Assembly: GCA_029960955.1 (NCBI GenBank)
Contig: JASBVS010000018.1
Span: forward strand, 1 to 64,000
Reading direction: 5' to 3'
Length of the DNA: 64,000 nt
DNA from: Bacillota bacterium
GTDB lineage: Bacteria; Bacillota; Sulfobacillia; JAIMAT01
Position numbers and translations under genes: made by a program. Below are positions 8,391 to 17,593 of the stretch, piece after piece (the first letter of the stretch is position 1; the number at the start of each line of letters is the position of its first letter). The notes under the pieces are model-generated. The model saw only the letters and a program-made list of their open reading frames with translations. It was not told the origin of the DNA and ran no database searches.

Positions 8391-8792
8391 GTGGTGAGGC
8401 TCTTCCCGGTCGTCGTCGACGGCATCGGCGTCACCGGCATCGAGATCGAACTCCCCCGCACGCACCTGGCGGTGGTGGCGGGCGACCGCGGCTATCTCAT
8501 GTGCGGAGCGCTGGACGTGGCGCTCCTCGACGGGCGGCTTGCCCAGCGCCGCATCCTGGCCGGCCGTGCCGTGGGCGTCCGCACCGTGGCCGAGCTGCTC
8601 GAGGCGCCGCTGGAGTCGGTCACGCGCGAGGCGCAGGCCGCCGGGCTGCGACCCGGCATGCTCGGCCGCGAGGCCGTCCGCTACCTCGTCTCCAGCGCCG
8701 CCCTCACCCCCGCCAGCGGGTCCAGCGCCGCGGCGCCGGGCGAGGCGCCTCCGGACCAGGAGGCGCGGCGCGCGCTGAAGGCGGGCAGGTAG
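8391..8792 (+). CDS. DUF1805 protein (YunC-like)
   Basis: A 133-residue protein whose first ~100 residues match the DUF1805 / YunC family of Firmicutes. Clear hallmarks are the GYLMCGALDVALLDGR core, the GRAVGVRT strand, and ELLEAPLESVT. Function of the family is not established. The GTG start at 8391 (or GTG 8394) follows a GGAGG at 8377-8381. The last ~35 residues are an Ala/Pro/Ser-rich tail not found in short homologues, and this tail is encoded in DNA shared with the 3' end of the convergent tetR gene. It is transcribed divergently from the metalloenzyme gene, 96 bp away. Confidence 0.85.
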   Translation: MVRLFPVVVDGIGVTGIEIELPRTHLAVVAGDRGYLMCGALDVALLDGRLAQRRILAGRAVGVRTVAELLEAPLESVTREAQAAGLRPGMLGREAVRYLVSSAALTPASGSSAAAPGEAPPDQEARRALKAGR

Positions 8793-9367
8793 ACCTTGAG
8801 CACCTGCTCGAGGACGCGGCGCACGTCGAGGTGACCGTTGCGCTCCACCAGCCGTTGCACCAGGAAGATGTTGACGATGCCCAGGATGGTCAGGGCGCCG
8901 ACGCGCGCCTCGGGAGCGGGCGAGCGGGGCAGGAAGCGCTGGACGAAGGTGCTCAGCGAGCCGACCAGCCGGCCGAAGTAGAGCAGGCGGACGTCGTTGA
9001 GCGGCTGTTCGCCGAAACCGAACATCTCCCGGGCCACGATCTGCATCGAGGGGCCGTAGCCGGCGAAATACCGGAGGTAGAGGACGACGAAGCGGCGGAT
9101 GCCCGCCTCCAGCGTGCGGGCGCGCTCCAGCGCGGCCTCGGTCGCCTGCGCCAGCCGCTCCAGGTGCTCGGTGACCACGGTCCGGTAGAGCTGCTCCTTG
9201 TTGCCGAAGTAGTAGTAGATCATGGGCTTCGTCGTGTTGGCCTCCTCGGCGATGGCGCGGACGGACGTCCCCGCGAAGCCGCGCTGGGCGAAGAGGCGGG
9301 TCGCGCTGCGGAAGATCCGCTCGCGGACCTCGTCGGGTGCCCCGTACGAAGGCAGCGAAAGCTTCAT
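8681..9367 (-). CDS. TetR/AcrR family transcriptional regulator
   Basis: A 228-residue DNA-binding repressor. The N-terminal helix-turn-helix spans about residues 13-60 and includes FAQRGFAGTSVRAIAEEAN and the signature MIYYYFGNKEQLY. The C-terminal ligand-binding domain is helical. ATG 9367 overlaps the stop of the upstream DUF309 gene by four bases (ATGA), so the two are translationally coupled. The 3' end overlaps the convergent DUF1805 gene by 112 bp; the shared part encodes only the Ala/Gly-rich C-terminal tail. Target genes are not evident; no efflux gene is adjacent. Confidence 0.9.
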   Translation of the reverse strand: MKLSLPSYGAPDEVRERIFRSATRLFAQRGFAGTSVRAIAEEANTTKPMIYYYFGNKEQLYRTVVTEHLERLAQATEAALERARTLEAGIRRFVVLYLRYFAGYGPSMQIVAREMFGFGEQPLNDVRLLYFGRLVGSLSTFVQRFLPRSPAPEARVGALTILGIVNIFLVQRLVERNGHLDVRRVLEQVLKVYLPAFSARRASWSGGASPGAAALDPLAGVRAALETR

Positions 9368-9765
9368 CGCGATTCCCCCTCCCTCGCCTCCGCCGCGCTC
9401 TCCGGAGGCGCCAGCTCGAGCGGTGCGAGAGGCCGGAGGCCGCGCCCGGGCAGCGCCCCGGGGTCGGCTTCCTGCCGCTCCAGCGCCTCGCGGAGCCAGC
9501 GCCGCAGGGCGGCGACGTCCAGCCCGCGGAAGCGGTCGGGGTAGGGCTCCAGCATGGCCGCCGCCTGCGCCAGGTGGCGGCGGAAGCCGCGCGCGTTCCC
9601 CCGGCCGGCGTGGACGTGGGCGGCCGCCAGGATGATCAGCGCCTGGTAGAAGCGGTCCCGCCCGCGGGCGCGCCAGAGCTCCTCCAGCACCTCGTGGCTC
9701 TCGAAGTAACGCCCCCGGTTGAAGAGTTCGACGAAGCGCGAATAGGCCTCGGGCCAGCTCTCCAC
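9364..9765 (-). CDS. DUF309 domain protein
   Basis: A 133-residue helical protein of the DUF309 family, recognisable by FNRGRYFESHEVLEELW (His-Glu-Glu set, possibly metal-binding) and QALIILAAAHVHAGRGN. The start is a GTG at 9765 with a GGAGGGG ribosome-binding site 7 bases upstream. The C-terminal ~30 residues are Pro/Leu-rich and poorly conserved. It is translationally coupled to the following tetR gene. Family function is unknown. The 101 bp between it and divergent addB must hold promoters for both directions; only a weak TACGAT -10-like sequence was seen. Confidence 0.82.
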   Translation of the reverse strand: MESWPEAYSRFVELFNRGRYFESHEVLEELWRARGRDRFYQALIILAAAHVHAGRGNARGFRRHLAQAAAMLEPYPDRFRGLDVAALRRWLREALERQEADPGALPGRGLRPLAPLELAPPESAAEAREGESR

Positions 9766-9866
9766 CCTGGCACCCCTCCCGCCCTTGCACCGATCGTAGC
9801 ACCCGGCGCAAGAGGGGGCGCGGCTCCGGGTCGCGAAGCCATGGCGCCGGGGGCGGAGGTCTCCGT

Positions 9867-12800
9867 ATGCGTTGGCATGTCCTGCCTGTCCTGCTTCCGG
9901 AAAGCCGGCGCCGGGCGGTGGAGGAGCTCCTCCGCCGCATGGAGGAGGAGCCGCCGGCGGGCTCGTGGCTCTGGCTGGCCGCCACCGCCACGCTGAGGCG
10001 GCAGGTGGAGCGCGAGTGGGCGGGGCGGCCGTCGCTCTTCCTGCGCGGGCGGCTGGCCACCCTGCGCGAGCTGGCCGAGGAGGAGCTGGCCCGCCGGGGG
10101 AGGCCGCTCCGCCCGCTGGGCGAGGCCGCGCGCGCCTGGCTCGTCGGCCGGCTGGTGCGCGAGCTGGAGGGGGAGGGCGAGGCCGGCCCGCTGGCCGGCC
10201 ACGGCGACCACCCTCACCTCTCCGTGGCCCTGGGCGGCCTCTTCCTGGAGCTGGAGCAGGCGGCGGTGGAGCCGGCCGAGCTGGAGCGGCTCCTGCCCGA
10301 GGCGGAGGCGGAGACGGGCGAGGCGGCGCCCCTGCCGGCGCCGCTGCTGGCCGCGCTCTACCGGCGCTACCGCGAGGAGGTGGAGCGGGCGGCCCTGCGC
10401 GACGGGGCGGTGGAGTACCTGATGGCCGCCCGCGCGGCGGGCTCCCGGCCACCGGCGCCGGAGGCGGCCGGGGAGGGCCGCCGGGCGCCGCGCCGGGTGG
10501 TGCTGGACGGCTTCCACGACCTGACGCCGGCGCAGGCCCGCGCCCTGGTCGCCTCGCTGGGCGACGGCGCGGAGGAAGGCTTCCTCCTCTGGCCGGGCGA
10601 TCCGCGCGACGAGGCCGACCGGCAGGCGCTGGCGAGCTTCGCGCCGCTCTTCCCGCGCGGCGCCGACGTCGTCGGCCCGGCCGCGCCGCCGCCCGGGGCG
10701 GAGGGTGCGCCGGCGGAACGGCCGGCCTGGCGCCTCCTCCACCCCCTCGACCGGCGCGAGGAAGTGGAGCAGGCGCTCGCATGGGCGGCCGACGACCCCG
10801 CCGGCACGCTGCTCGTCGCGCGCAGCCCGGAGCTCTACCGCGAGGAGCTGGTCCGCGCCTGCCGGGCGCTGGGGCTGCCGGCGCCGGAGCGGGAGGAGCG
10901 GCTCGACCTGACGCCCTCCGGCCGGGCGCTCCTCGACCTGGCGCGGGCGCGCTGGGCTCCCGGCGCCACCTCGACGGCGGCGCTCCTGCGCAGCGGACTC
11001 TGGTCGCCCGCCGGCGATCGCGCCCTCCTCCTGGCCGCCCTGGCGGCCACCGGCGAGGCGCCGGACGGCGACTGGCTCCGTCGGCTGGAGCGGCGCGCAG
11101 CCACCGCGGCCGCCGACCCGGAGCTGCGCCGGCTCCCCTGGGCCGAGCTCCTCGCCGGCTGGCGGGCGCTGCGCCGGCGCCTGGAGGAGGCGCTGCCCGG
11201 GCAGGGCCGGCCCTCCGCTCTGCTGGCCGCGCTCCTGCGGACGGCGGAGGAGCTGGGGGCGCCGGCGGCGCTGGCCTCGCCCGCGCCGGAGGAGGCGGCG
11301 CGGCGGGCGCTGGAGTGGGAGGCGCTGCGGGCGTTCGCGGGCGCCCTGGAACGCGTGGAGGGGAGGGAGGTCGTCGAGGGGCGCCGCTTCCTGGACCGCC
11401 TCGCGCAGGCGCTGGCGCTGGAGGGCGTCGAACGGCCCGCCGAGGGGCCGGGGGCGCCGCGGCTCCTCCACCCCTCCGAGCTGCGCGGGCTCGCCGTCCG
11501 CCGCGTCCTCCTCCTCGGTCTCCACGAGGGCGGCTGGCCGCAGGCCTACCACCCCGACGGCCTCCTCGGCGAGGGCGTGCGCGAGCGGCTGCGCCGGCGG
11601 GGCCTCCGCCTCGAGAGCCGGGAGAGCCTGCGGCAGCGGGAAGGCTTCCTCTTCCGCCTGGCGACGGCGGCGGGCGAGGAGGTCTGGCTCAGCCTGCCGC
11701 GCTTCGAGGGGCAGAACCCGCTGGAACCCTCCAGCCTGGCGCCGGCCGAGGCGGAGGGCGACTCGCCTCCGGCGCCGCCTCCCCTCCCGTCGCCGCTCCG
11801 CGCAGCCCTGGCGCGGGGCGCGGGCCCGGAGGCCGCCTCGCTGGAGCGGCGGCGCGCGGCCGAGCGCGGCCGGCGCTCGCCGCGCCTGGACGCCTGGCAG
11901 GGGCTCCTGGAGGGGGACCGCCGGCTGGTCGGCTACCTGGCGGCGCGCCATGCGGGCGGGGCGCGCCTGGACGTGACGGCCGTCAACAGCTACCTCACCT
12001 GCCCCTTCCAGTTCCTGGTCCTCCACGAGTGGCGGCTGCGCAGCCTCCCCTCCCCCGTCGAGGCGCTGACGCCGCTGGAGGAAGGCAACCTTCTCCATCG
12101 CCTGCTGGCCGCCGTCCTCCGGCCGCGCCTGGGGCGCCCGCTGGGCGAGCTGGCCGGCGAGGAGGTTCGCGAGGAAGCGGAGCGGCTGGCGGAGGCGCTC
12201 CTCGCGGAGTGGGAGGAGCGGGCGCTGCCGCCGCCGGCGGTCCTGGCCGGCGCCCGCCAGTCGCTGCGACGCCGCCTCCGCGCCTGGCTCCAGGCGGAGG
12301 TCGAGCGGGCGCAAGGCGGCTACGATCTTCTTCCGCTGGCCGTGGAGGCCGACCTGGAGGTCGCCTTCCCCGGCCCGGACGGCCAGCCCTGGCGGCTGCC
12401 CGGGCGGGCCGACCGGGTCGACGGCGCGGGGGACGAGGTGGTCATCTACGACTACAAGCGGTCCTCCCGCGACGCGAAGGCGGTGCTGGAGCTGGACGAC
12501 GTCCAGCTGCCCGCCTACGCGCTCGCCTGGCAGCAGCGCGAGCCCGCCGCCCGGGTGCTGGGCGCCGCCTGGTACAACCTGCGCGACCTGGACCTGCGCC
12601 ACGGGCTCTGGCGGGAGGAGGCGCGCCGGCTGGTGGAGCTGGGCCGGACGCAGCCGGGCTACCTTCCACCCGCCCTCTGGGAGGACCTCATGGAGCGCCT
12701 GCCGGAGCGGCTGGCTTACGTGGGCGCCGCGATCCAGGCGGGGCGCTTCCCCGTCCTGCCCCGCTCCGACTGCCCCCCGGACTGCCCGGCGGCCGAGGTC

Positions 12801-12893
12801 TGCCGCGTCGAGCCCTCGCGCCTGGGCGCCAAGCGCGGATGGTGGGAGACGGCGAAGGAGATGGCGGCGAGTGACGCTCACCTGGACGGATGA
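9867..12893 (+). CDS. addB: ATP-dependent helicase/nuclease subunit B (AddB/RexB-like)
   Basis: A 1008-residue partner subunit of the AddAB double-strand-break resection complex (the RecBCD equivalent of Firmicutes). The N-terminus lacks the Walker A GxxGxGKT of classical AddB (it reads WLWLAATATLRRQVE), so the helicase-like half appears inactive, as in RexB. The C-terminal RecB-type nuclease is intact: EGNLLHRLL, the Asp-x-Lys strand VVIYDYKRSS, and QLPAYALAW. Four cysteines fit the AddB iron-sulfur staple: one in TCPFQF before the nuclease and three in DCPPDCPAAEVC after it. The ATG has GGAGG seven bases upstream. It overlaps addA by 23 bp. Confidence 0.92.
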   Translation: MRWHVLPVLLPESRRRAVEELLRRMEEEPPAGSWLWLAATATLRRQVEREWAGRPSLFLRGRLATLRELAEEELARRGRPLRPLGEAARAWLVGRLVRELEGEGEAGPLAGHGDHPHLSVALGGLFLELEQAAVEPAELERLLPEAEAETGEAAPLPAPLLAALYRRYREEVERAALRDGAVEYLMAARAAGSRPPAPEAAGEGRRAPRRVVLDGFHDLTPAQARALVASLGDGAEEGFLLWPGDPRDEADRQALASFAPLFPRGADVVGPAAPPPGAEGAPAERPAWRLLHPLDRREEVEQALAWAADDPAGTLLVARSPELYREELVRACRALGLPAPEREERLDLTPSGRALLDLARARWAPGATSTAALLRSGLWSPAGDRALLLAALAATGEAPDGDWLRRLERRAATAAADPELRRLPWAELLAGWRALRRRLEEALPGQGRPSALLAALLRTAEELGAPAALASPAPEEAARRALEWEALRAFAGALERVEGREVVEGRRFLDRLAQALALEGVERPAEGPGAPRLLHPSELRGLAVRRVLLLGLHEGGWPQAYHPDGLLGEGVRERLRRRGLRLESRESLRQREGFLFRLATAAGEEVWLSLPRFEGQNPLEPSSLAPAEAEGDSPPAPPPLPSPLRAALARGAGPEAASLERRRAAERGRRSPRLDAWQGLLEGDRRLVGYLAARHAGGARLDVTAVNSYLTCPFQFLVLHEWRLRSLPSPVEALTPLEEGNLLHRLLAAVLRPRLGRPLGELAGEEVREEAERLAEALLAEWEERALPPPAVLAGARQSLRRRLRAWLQAEVERAQGGYDLLPLAVEADLEVAFPGPDGQPWRLPGRADRVDGAGDEVVIYDYKRSSRDAKAVLELDDVQLPAYALAWQQREPAARVLGAAWYNLRDLDLRHGLWREEARRLVELGRTQPGYLPPALWEDLMERLPERLAYVGAAIQAGRFPVLPRSDCPPDCPAAEVCRVEPSRLGAKRGWWETAKEMAASDAHLDG

Positions 12894-15800
12894 ACAGCGG
12901 GAGGCGATCGGCTGCGCGGGCAGCGCCGCGGTCGGCGCGGCGGCCGGCTCGGGGAAGACGGCGGTGCTGGTGGCCCGCTTCCTCCATCTGCTCGACCGGG
13001 GGCTGGAGCCGGAGGCGATCGCCGCCGTCACCTTCACCGAGCGCGCGGGCGCGGAGCTGCGCATGCGCCTCCGCCAGGAGCTGCTGGGCCGCGACGACGC
13101 CCGCTCGCGCCGGCTGGCCGAACGTTTCGCCGAACGCGCCTGGGTGGGCACCATCCACAGCCTGGCCGCCCGCCTCCTCCGCCAGGCGCCGCTGGAGGCG
13201 GGGCTGGTCCCCGGCTTCCGCGTGCTGGACGAGGACGAGGCCTCCATCCTGCGGCGGAAGGCGGCCACCGAGGCCGTCCATGCCGCGGTCGCGGGCGACC
13301 CGGAGGTGGCCGCGGTGGTGGCCGAGCTGGGCCTGGACCGGTCGGTGGAGTGGCTGCTGGAGGCCATGGCGCTCCTGCGCCGCGACCGCGTCGCGCCCGG
13401 GGAGGCCGGCCGGCTGACCCTGGCCACGCTGGAAGGGCGCCGGCAAGCGCTGGAGGGGACGGTCGCGCGACTCCTGGGCACGGTGGAGGCGCTCCTCGCC
13501 GCGCCGCGGCGGTCGCTGGCGGCCGGCACGCGAAGGCGGCTGGACGAGCTCCAGGAGCTGGCGCCCGGCCTCGACCGCCTGGCCGAGCGGCTGGCGGCGC
13601 TGGAGCCGGAGGCCGAACTGGCCCTGCGCAGGCTGGCCCGCATCGCCTCGGGCTCGACGGCGCAGGCCGTGCAGCCCCGCATGGCCGAGCTGCGCGCGCT
13701 CCTCGCCGAGCTGGACGGCCTGCTCGGCGACCTGCGCTGGCTCGCCAGGGCGCCCGGCTTCCTGCGCGCGCTGGAGGCCGTGGACCGGGCGTACGACCGG
13801 GCCAAGGCGGAGCGCGAGGCGGTCGACTTCGACGACCTGGTGGCGCGCGCCCTGGAGCTGCTCGAGCGCCGCGCCGCCCGCGGCGCGCCTCCGCCCTTCC
13901 GAGCCGTCCTGGTGGACGAGTTCCAGGACACCGACCGGCTCCAGTGGTCGCTCTTCCGGCTGCTGGCCGGCTGGCCGGAGAACGGCCAGCTCTACCTGGT
14001 CGGCGACCCCAAGCAGTCGATCTACCGCTTCCGCGGCGCCGACGTGCGCGTCTTCGCCACGGCCTCGCGCGCGCTGGCGCAGGCGGGAGGGCACCGCCTG
14101 GCGCTGCCGCACAACTTCCGCAGCGAGCCGCGCCTGATCGCCTTCGTCAACCGGCTCTTCCGCCGCCTCCTGCCCGCCGAGGGCGACGTCGTCTTCGAGC
14201 CCAGTCGCTCCGCCCGCCCGCGCGCGGCGGAGGGCGGGGAGGTCGGGGCGGCCGGTGGGAGCGAGCCGCGCCTCCTCTTCGTGCTCCTGGAGCCGGCGCC
14301 CGAGCCGCTCACCCAGGAGGAGCGGAGCCGGCGCGAGGCGCGCTACTGGACGGAGGCCATCCGGCGCGTGGTGGAAGCCGGGCGGCCGCGCGTGCCCGAC
14401 CCGGAGCTTCCGGCGGACGGCGACCGCCCGGGCGAGCGTCCGCCCCGCTACGGCGACTTCGCCGTGCTGGCGCGCGCCCTGGGCGACCTGCTCCCCTGGC
14501 AGGAAGCGCTGCGCGAGGCGGGCGTCCCCTTCGTGGTGGGAGCCGGGCGCGGCTACTTCCAGCGCGAGGAGGTGCGCGACCTGCTGCGGCTCGTCCGCTG
14601 GCTGCGCGCGCCGGCCGACGAGATGGCGCTGGCGGCGCTCCTCCGCTCGCCCTTCTTCGCCGTCAGCGACGCGGGCGTCACCTGGCTGGTCCGCGCCCGC
14701 GACCGGCTGCGCGAGCAGGGCCAGCCCGGGGCGACGCTCTGGCACGCGCTCGAGCCGGGGACGGTGCTGCGCGACCCCGGCCTGGACGAGGCCGACCGCC
14801 AGGGGCTGGCCGAGGCCCAGCGCCGGCTCGGCGCCTGGCTGGAGGAGCTGCCCCGGCGCCCGCTCTCCGCCCTGCTGGAGGCCGCGCTGGTCGAGTCGGG
14901 CTACCTGGCCACCTTCGAGGTCTTCCCCGACCGGGAGCGGCGGCTGGCCAACGTCGAGGCCTTCCTCGCACGGGTGGCCGGCCTCGAGGCACGCGGGCTG
15001 GTGACGCCGGAGGAGGTGGCCGCGGAGCTGGAGGCGCTCCTGGAGATGGACCGCCAGGGCGAGCCGGCGCCGCCCAGCGAGGCGGCCGACGCGGTTCATC
15101 TGCTCACCGTCCACGCGGCCAAGGGGCTGGAATTCCCCTGGGTGATCCTCCCCCGCCTGGAGCGGTCGCTGCTCGGCCGCAACCGCAGCCTCCCCCTCTT
15201 CCGGCGCGAGCTGGGGCTGGCGCTGCCGCTGGAGGGGGCGAGCGGCGAGGCCACGCTCTACGGCCGCCTCAAGGCGGAGGAGCGGGCGGCGGCCGTCGAG
15301 GAGGAGAAGCGCCTCCTCTACGTGGCGCTGACCCGCGCCCGCGAGTACCTCTGGCTGAGCGCCGCCCCCTCGGGCCGGGGCTCCGCTCCCGACACCGCGC
15401 GCGCCCCGGAGGCGATGCAGAGCTGGCTCGAGTGGCTCTGGTGGGCGCTGGAGCTGGGGGCGGGCGACCCGCTTCCCGTCGAGCGGCGGCTGGAGGATCC
15501 GGAGAGCGGCGAGACGGCGGTGGTGACCATCCGGAAGCTGGCGCCGGACGACCTCTCCCGTCTCCTGCGGCAGGAAGGGCGACCCGCCTCCGCCGGCTCC
15601 GCCCCGCCTCCGCAGGCCCCGGCGCAGCCCGCCGCCCGGCCCCTGCCCGCGCCGCCGCCGGAGCGGCCGGAGGCCGACCGGCCGCTGCCCGCCACCGCGC
15701 TCAACACCTGGCGGCGCTGCCCGCGCCTCTTCTACTACGTGCACGTGCGCCACTGGCCCGAGCCGGCGGAGGCCGCGGAGGCCGCGCAGACCCGCCCCGG

Positions 15801-16518
15801 CGCCCCCGGGCGCGACGGCCCGGCGCCCGCCGGGCTTGCGGCAGGCGAGGCGGGCACCCTGGTCCACGCCGTCCTGGAAGCGTTGCCGGCGGCCGGCCCC
15901 GCGAGGCGGGGCGCGACGGGCGAGGCCCCCGGCTTCCCTCTCGCCGGGCTCATCCGCCGCCAGGCGGTACGGCTCGGCCTCGAGGAGGCGCGCGTGGAGC
16001 TCTCGCTTCCCCGCCTGGAGGCCGAGCTGCGGCGCTATCTGGCCTCGCCGGGCTTCCGCGAGCAGGCGGAGGCCGAGCGCGCGGGCCGGCTCTGGCGGGA
16101 GCTGCCGCTGGCGGTCGAGGTGGAGGGCTGGCTCCTGACGGGCCGCCTCGACCGCGCCTGGCTCGACGGCGAGGGCCGCCTGGTCGTCCTCGACTTCAAG
16201 ACCGACCGGCTCCGGCCGGGCGAAGAGGAGGAGGCGGTCGACCGCTACCTCTACCAGATGGCCGCCTACGCACAGATGGCGCCGCCCGTCTTCCGGGCGC
16301 CGCTGGAGCGGGTGGAGCTGGCCTGGCTGGCGACGGGCGGGCGAAGCTTTCTCGCCGCCGGCTCGCCCGGGCTCCTCCGCGCCGTCGAGGAGCTGCGCCA
16401 GGTGCTCGCGCGGCTGCACGCCGCCCGGACGGCCGAGGACTATCCGGGCCGGGCGGCCGCCTGCCCCGCGTGCGGCTTCCGCCGGGTCTGCCCGGCTGCC
16501 GCCCGCCGGTCGTCGTGA
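12871..16518 (+). CDS. addA: ATP-dependent helicase/nuclease subunit A (AddA)
   Basis: A 1215-residue UvrD-type helicase fused to a RecB-type nuclease; it unwinds and degrades DNA ends for recombination with AddB. Seen in order: Q motif WTDEQREAI, Walker A AAAGSGKT (23-30), TFTERAGAELR, Walker B VLVDEFQDTD, GDPKQSIYRFRGAD, HNFRSEPRL, VHAAKGLEFPWV, and LLYVALTRAREYLW. The C-terminal nuclease has GTLVHAVLEAL and VVLDFKTDR followed by YLYQMAAYA. The GTG start overlaps addB by 23 bp. All helicase and nuclease motifs look intact. Confidence 0.95.
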   Translation: MTLTWTDEQREAIGCAGSAAVGAAAGSGKTAVLVARFLHLLDRGLEPEAIAAVTFTERAGAELRMRLRQELLGRDDARSRRLAERFAERAWVGTIHSLAARLLRQAPLEAGLVPGFRVLDEDEASILRRKAATEAVHAAVAGDPEVAAVVAELGLDRSVEWLLEAMALLRRDRVAPGEAGRLTLATLEGRRQALEGTVARLLGTVEALLAAPRRSLAAGTRRRLDELQELAPGLDRLAERLAALEPEAELALRRLARIASGSTAQAVQPRMAELRALLAELDGLLGDLRWLARAPGFLRALEAVDRAYDRAKAEREAVDFDDLVARALELLERRAARGAPPPFRAVLVDEFQDTDRLQWSLFRLLAGWPENGQLYLVGDPKQSIYRFRGADVRVFATASRALAQAGGHRLALPHNFRSEPRLIAFVNRLFRRLLPAEGDVVFEPSRSARPRAAEGGEVGAAGGSEPRLLFVLLEPAPEPLTQEERSRREARYWTEAIRRVVEAGRPRVPDPELPADGDRPGERPPRYGDFAVLARALGDLLPWQEALREAGVPFVVGAGRGYFQREEVRDLLRLVRWLRAPADEMALAALLRSPFFAVSDAGVTWLVRARDRLREQGQPGATLWHALEPGTVLRDPGLDEADRQGLAEAQRRLGAWLEELPRRPLSALLEAALVESGYLATFEVFPDRERRLANVEAFLARVAGLEARGLVTPEEVAAELEALLEMDRQGEPAPPSEAADAVHLLTVHAAKGLEFPWVILPRLERSLLGRNRSLPLFRRELGLALPLEGASGEATLYGRLKAEERAAAVEEEKRLLYVALTRAREYLWLSAAPSGRGSAPDTARAPEAMQSWLEWLWWALELGAGDPLPVERRLEDPESGETAVVTIRKLAPDDLSRLLRQEGRPASAGSAPPPQAPAQPAARPLPAPPPERPEADRPLPATALNTWRRCPRLFYYVHVRHWPEPAEAAEAAQTRPGAPGRDGPAPAGLAAGEAGTLVHAVLEALPAAGPARRGATGEAPGFPLAGLIRRQAVRLGLEEARVELSLPRLEAELRRYLASPGFREQAEAERAGRLWRELPLAVEVEGWLLTGRLDRAWLDGEGRLVVLDFKTDRLRPGEEEEAVDRYLYQMAAYAQMAPPVFRAPLERVELAWLATGGRSFLAAGSPGLLRAVEELRQVLARLHAARTAEDYPGRAAACPACGFRRVCPAAARRSS

Positions 16519-16560
16519 GCCCGCGCGACGGCCGAGGGCGGCCGGCGGGCCGGGAGGGCG

Positions 16561-17112
16561 TCAGGCGGGATCCGCCGGCAACAGGTCGCCGTCGCGGGCC
16601 GCGTGCGCGATGCGGGCCGCCGCCGCGGCGGCGACGGCGGAGACCAGGTCGTCCAGGAAGGTGTTGACGTGGCCGGCGTCGCCGTTGATGCGACCGATGA
16701 CGCCCGGCTTGGTCTTGTCGAGGTAGCCGAAGTTGGTCAGCCCGATGGAGCCGTAGACGTTGGTGATGGAGAGCGCCAGCACCTCGTCGATGCCGTAGAG
16801 CGAGTCGTCCCGGCGCAGCATCGCTCCCAGGGGCGGGTCGAGCTGCCCGCGTTCGGCCAGCTCGTCCAGGGCGATGCCGGTGAAGATGGCGTTCTGCACC
16901 TCGCGCTTGTCGAGCACGTGCTCGACGCTGGCGCGACACGCCTCCAGGGTGAGGCCGGGGACATACTTCCTCTGGAGATCGAGCACGAGTTCGGCGATGG
17001 CGTCCAGGGTGACGCCCCTCCGGGCGAGCCAGGCCTCGGCCAGCGCCCGCATGCCGATTCCGTTCAGCCGTTCTTCCAGCCCGGCCACCTCTTCACCCCC
17101 GCTCGGCTCCAT
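16561..17112 (-). CDS. pgpA: Phosphatidylglycerophosphatase A (YutG-like)
   Basis: A 183-residue protein of the PgpA family in its Firmicute YutG form, which dephosphorylates phosphatidylglycerol phosphate in membrane lipid synthesis. The N-terminal ~55 residues (ALAEAWLARRGVTLDAIAELV) are the extra segment typical of YutG. The core has the EVQNAIFTGIALDELAE, DDSLYGIDEVLALSI and HVNTFLDDLVSAVAA blocks. It is convergent with addA (42 bp). Confidence in the family is good; enzymatic specificity is inferred. Confidence 0.83.
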   Translation of the reverse strand: MEPSGGEEVAGLEERLNGIGMRALAEAWLARRGVTLDAIAELVLDLQRKYVPGLTLEACRASVEHVLDKREVQNAIFTGIALDELAERGQLDPPLGAMLRRDDSLYGIDEVLALSITNVYGSIGLTNFGYLDKTKPGVIGRINGDAGHVNTFLDDLVSAVAAAAAARIAHAARDGDLLPADPA

Positions 17113-17244
17113 TCTACTGCCGCGGGCTGGCCCGCCCGCGCGGCCGGGCGCCGGCGGTGTCAGGGCGCGCTACACTTGGTGCTGGCTGGAAGGGGCCGCG
17201 GCGACGGACCGGGAGCGATCCGATCCTGCAGGGAGGTGGGCGAC

Positions 17245-17526
17245 TTGCATTCCGTACCCAGCCGCTCGACGCAACGCTTCCTCGGTGACACCGGGAGCCG
17301 GCTGGTGCACGATCTGCTCAACGAGACGCCGGAGTGCGGGACGCTGGAGGTGCTCCGGCAGGGCAGGGCCGTCGGCTTCATCCCCGACTCGCTGAGGGCC
17401 GCCGTGGCGGAGAAGTTCCGCCCGTGCCCGCGCTGCCTGCCCGAGGAGGCGGCCGCGGGCGGGCAGGAGGGCGAGGCCGCCGGCGCGGCGGCCGCGGTCG
17501 AGGACCACCGGCCGGCCCGCGCCTGA
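17245..17526 (+). CDS. Small conserved protein with C-terminal CxxC
   Basis: A 93-residue protein. The first ~65 residues look conserved: FLGDTGSRLVHDLLNE, TPECGTLEV, a FIPDSL turn and a CPRC pair, with one further Cys upstream. I recall short Clostridial proteins with the same FxGDTxSxxVHDL...PDT...CxxC order, but without a functional name. The Cys set suggests metal binding. After the CPRC the sequence is Ala/Gly/Glu-rich and probably disordered. The TTG start has GGAGG eight bases upstream; an in-frame GTG at 17236 is an alternative but overlaps that site. It lies between divergent pgpA and the 3' end of rnpB. Confidence 0.65.
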   Translation: MHSVPSRSTQRFLGDTGSRLVHDLLNETPECGTLEVLRQGRAVGFIPDSLRAAVAEKFRPCPRCLPEEAAAGGQEGEAAGAAAAVEDHRPARA

Positions 17527-17593
17527 GGGAGCGGCCGCCGGAAAGCGGAAGCCGGCCTGCGCAGAGGGTCGTCCCGACCCCTGCCGGCCGGCG

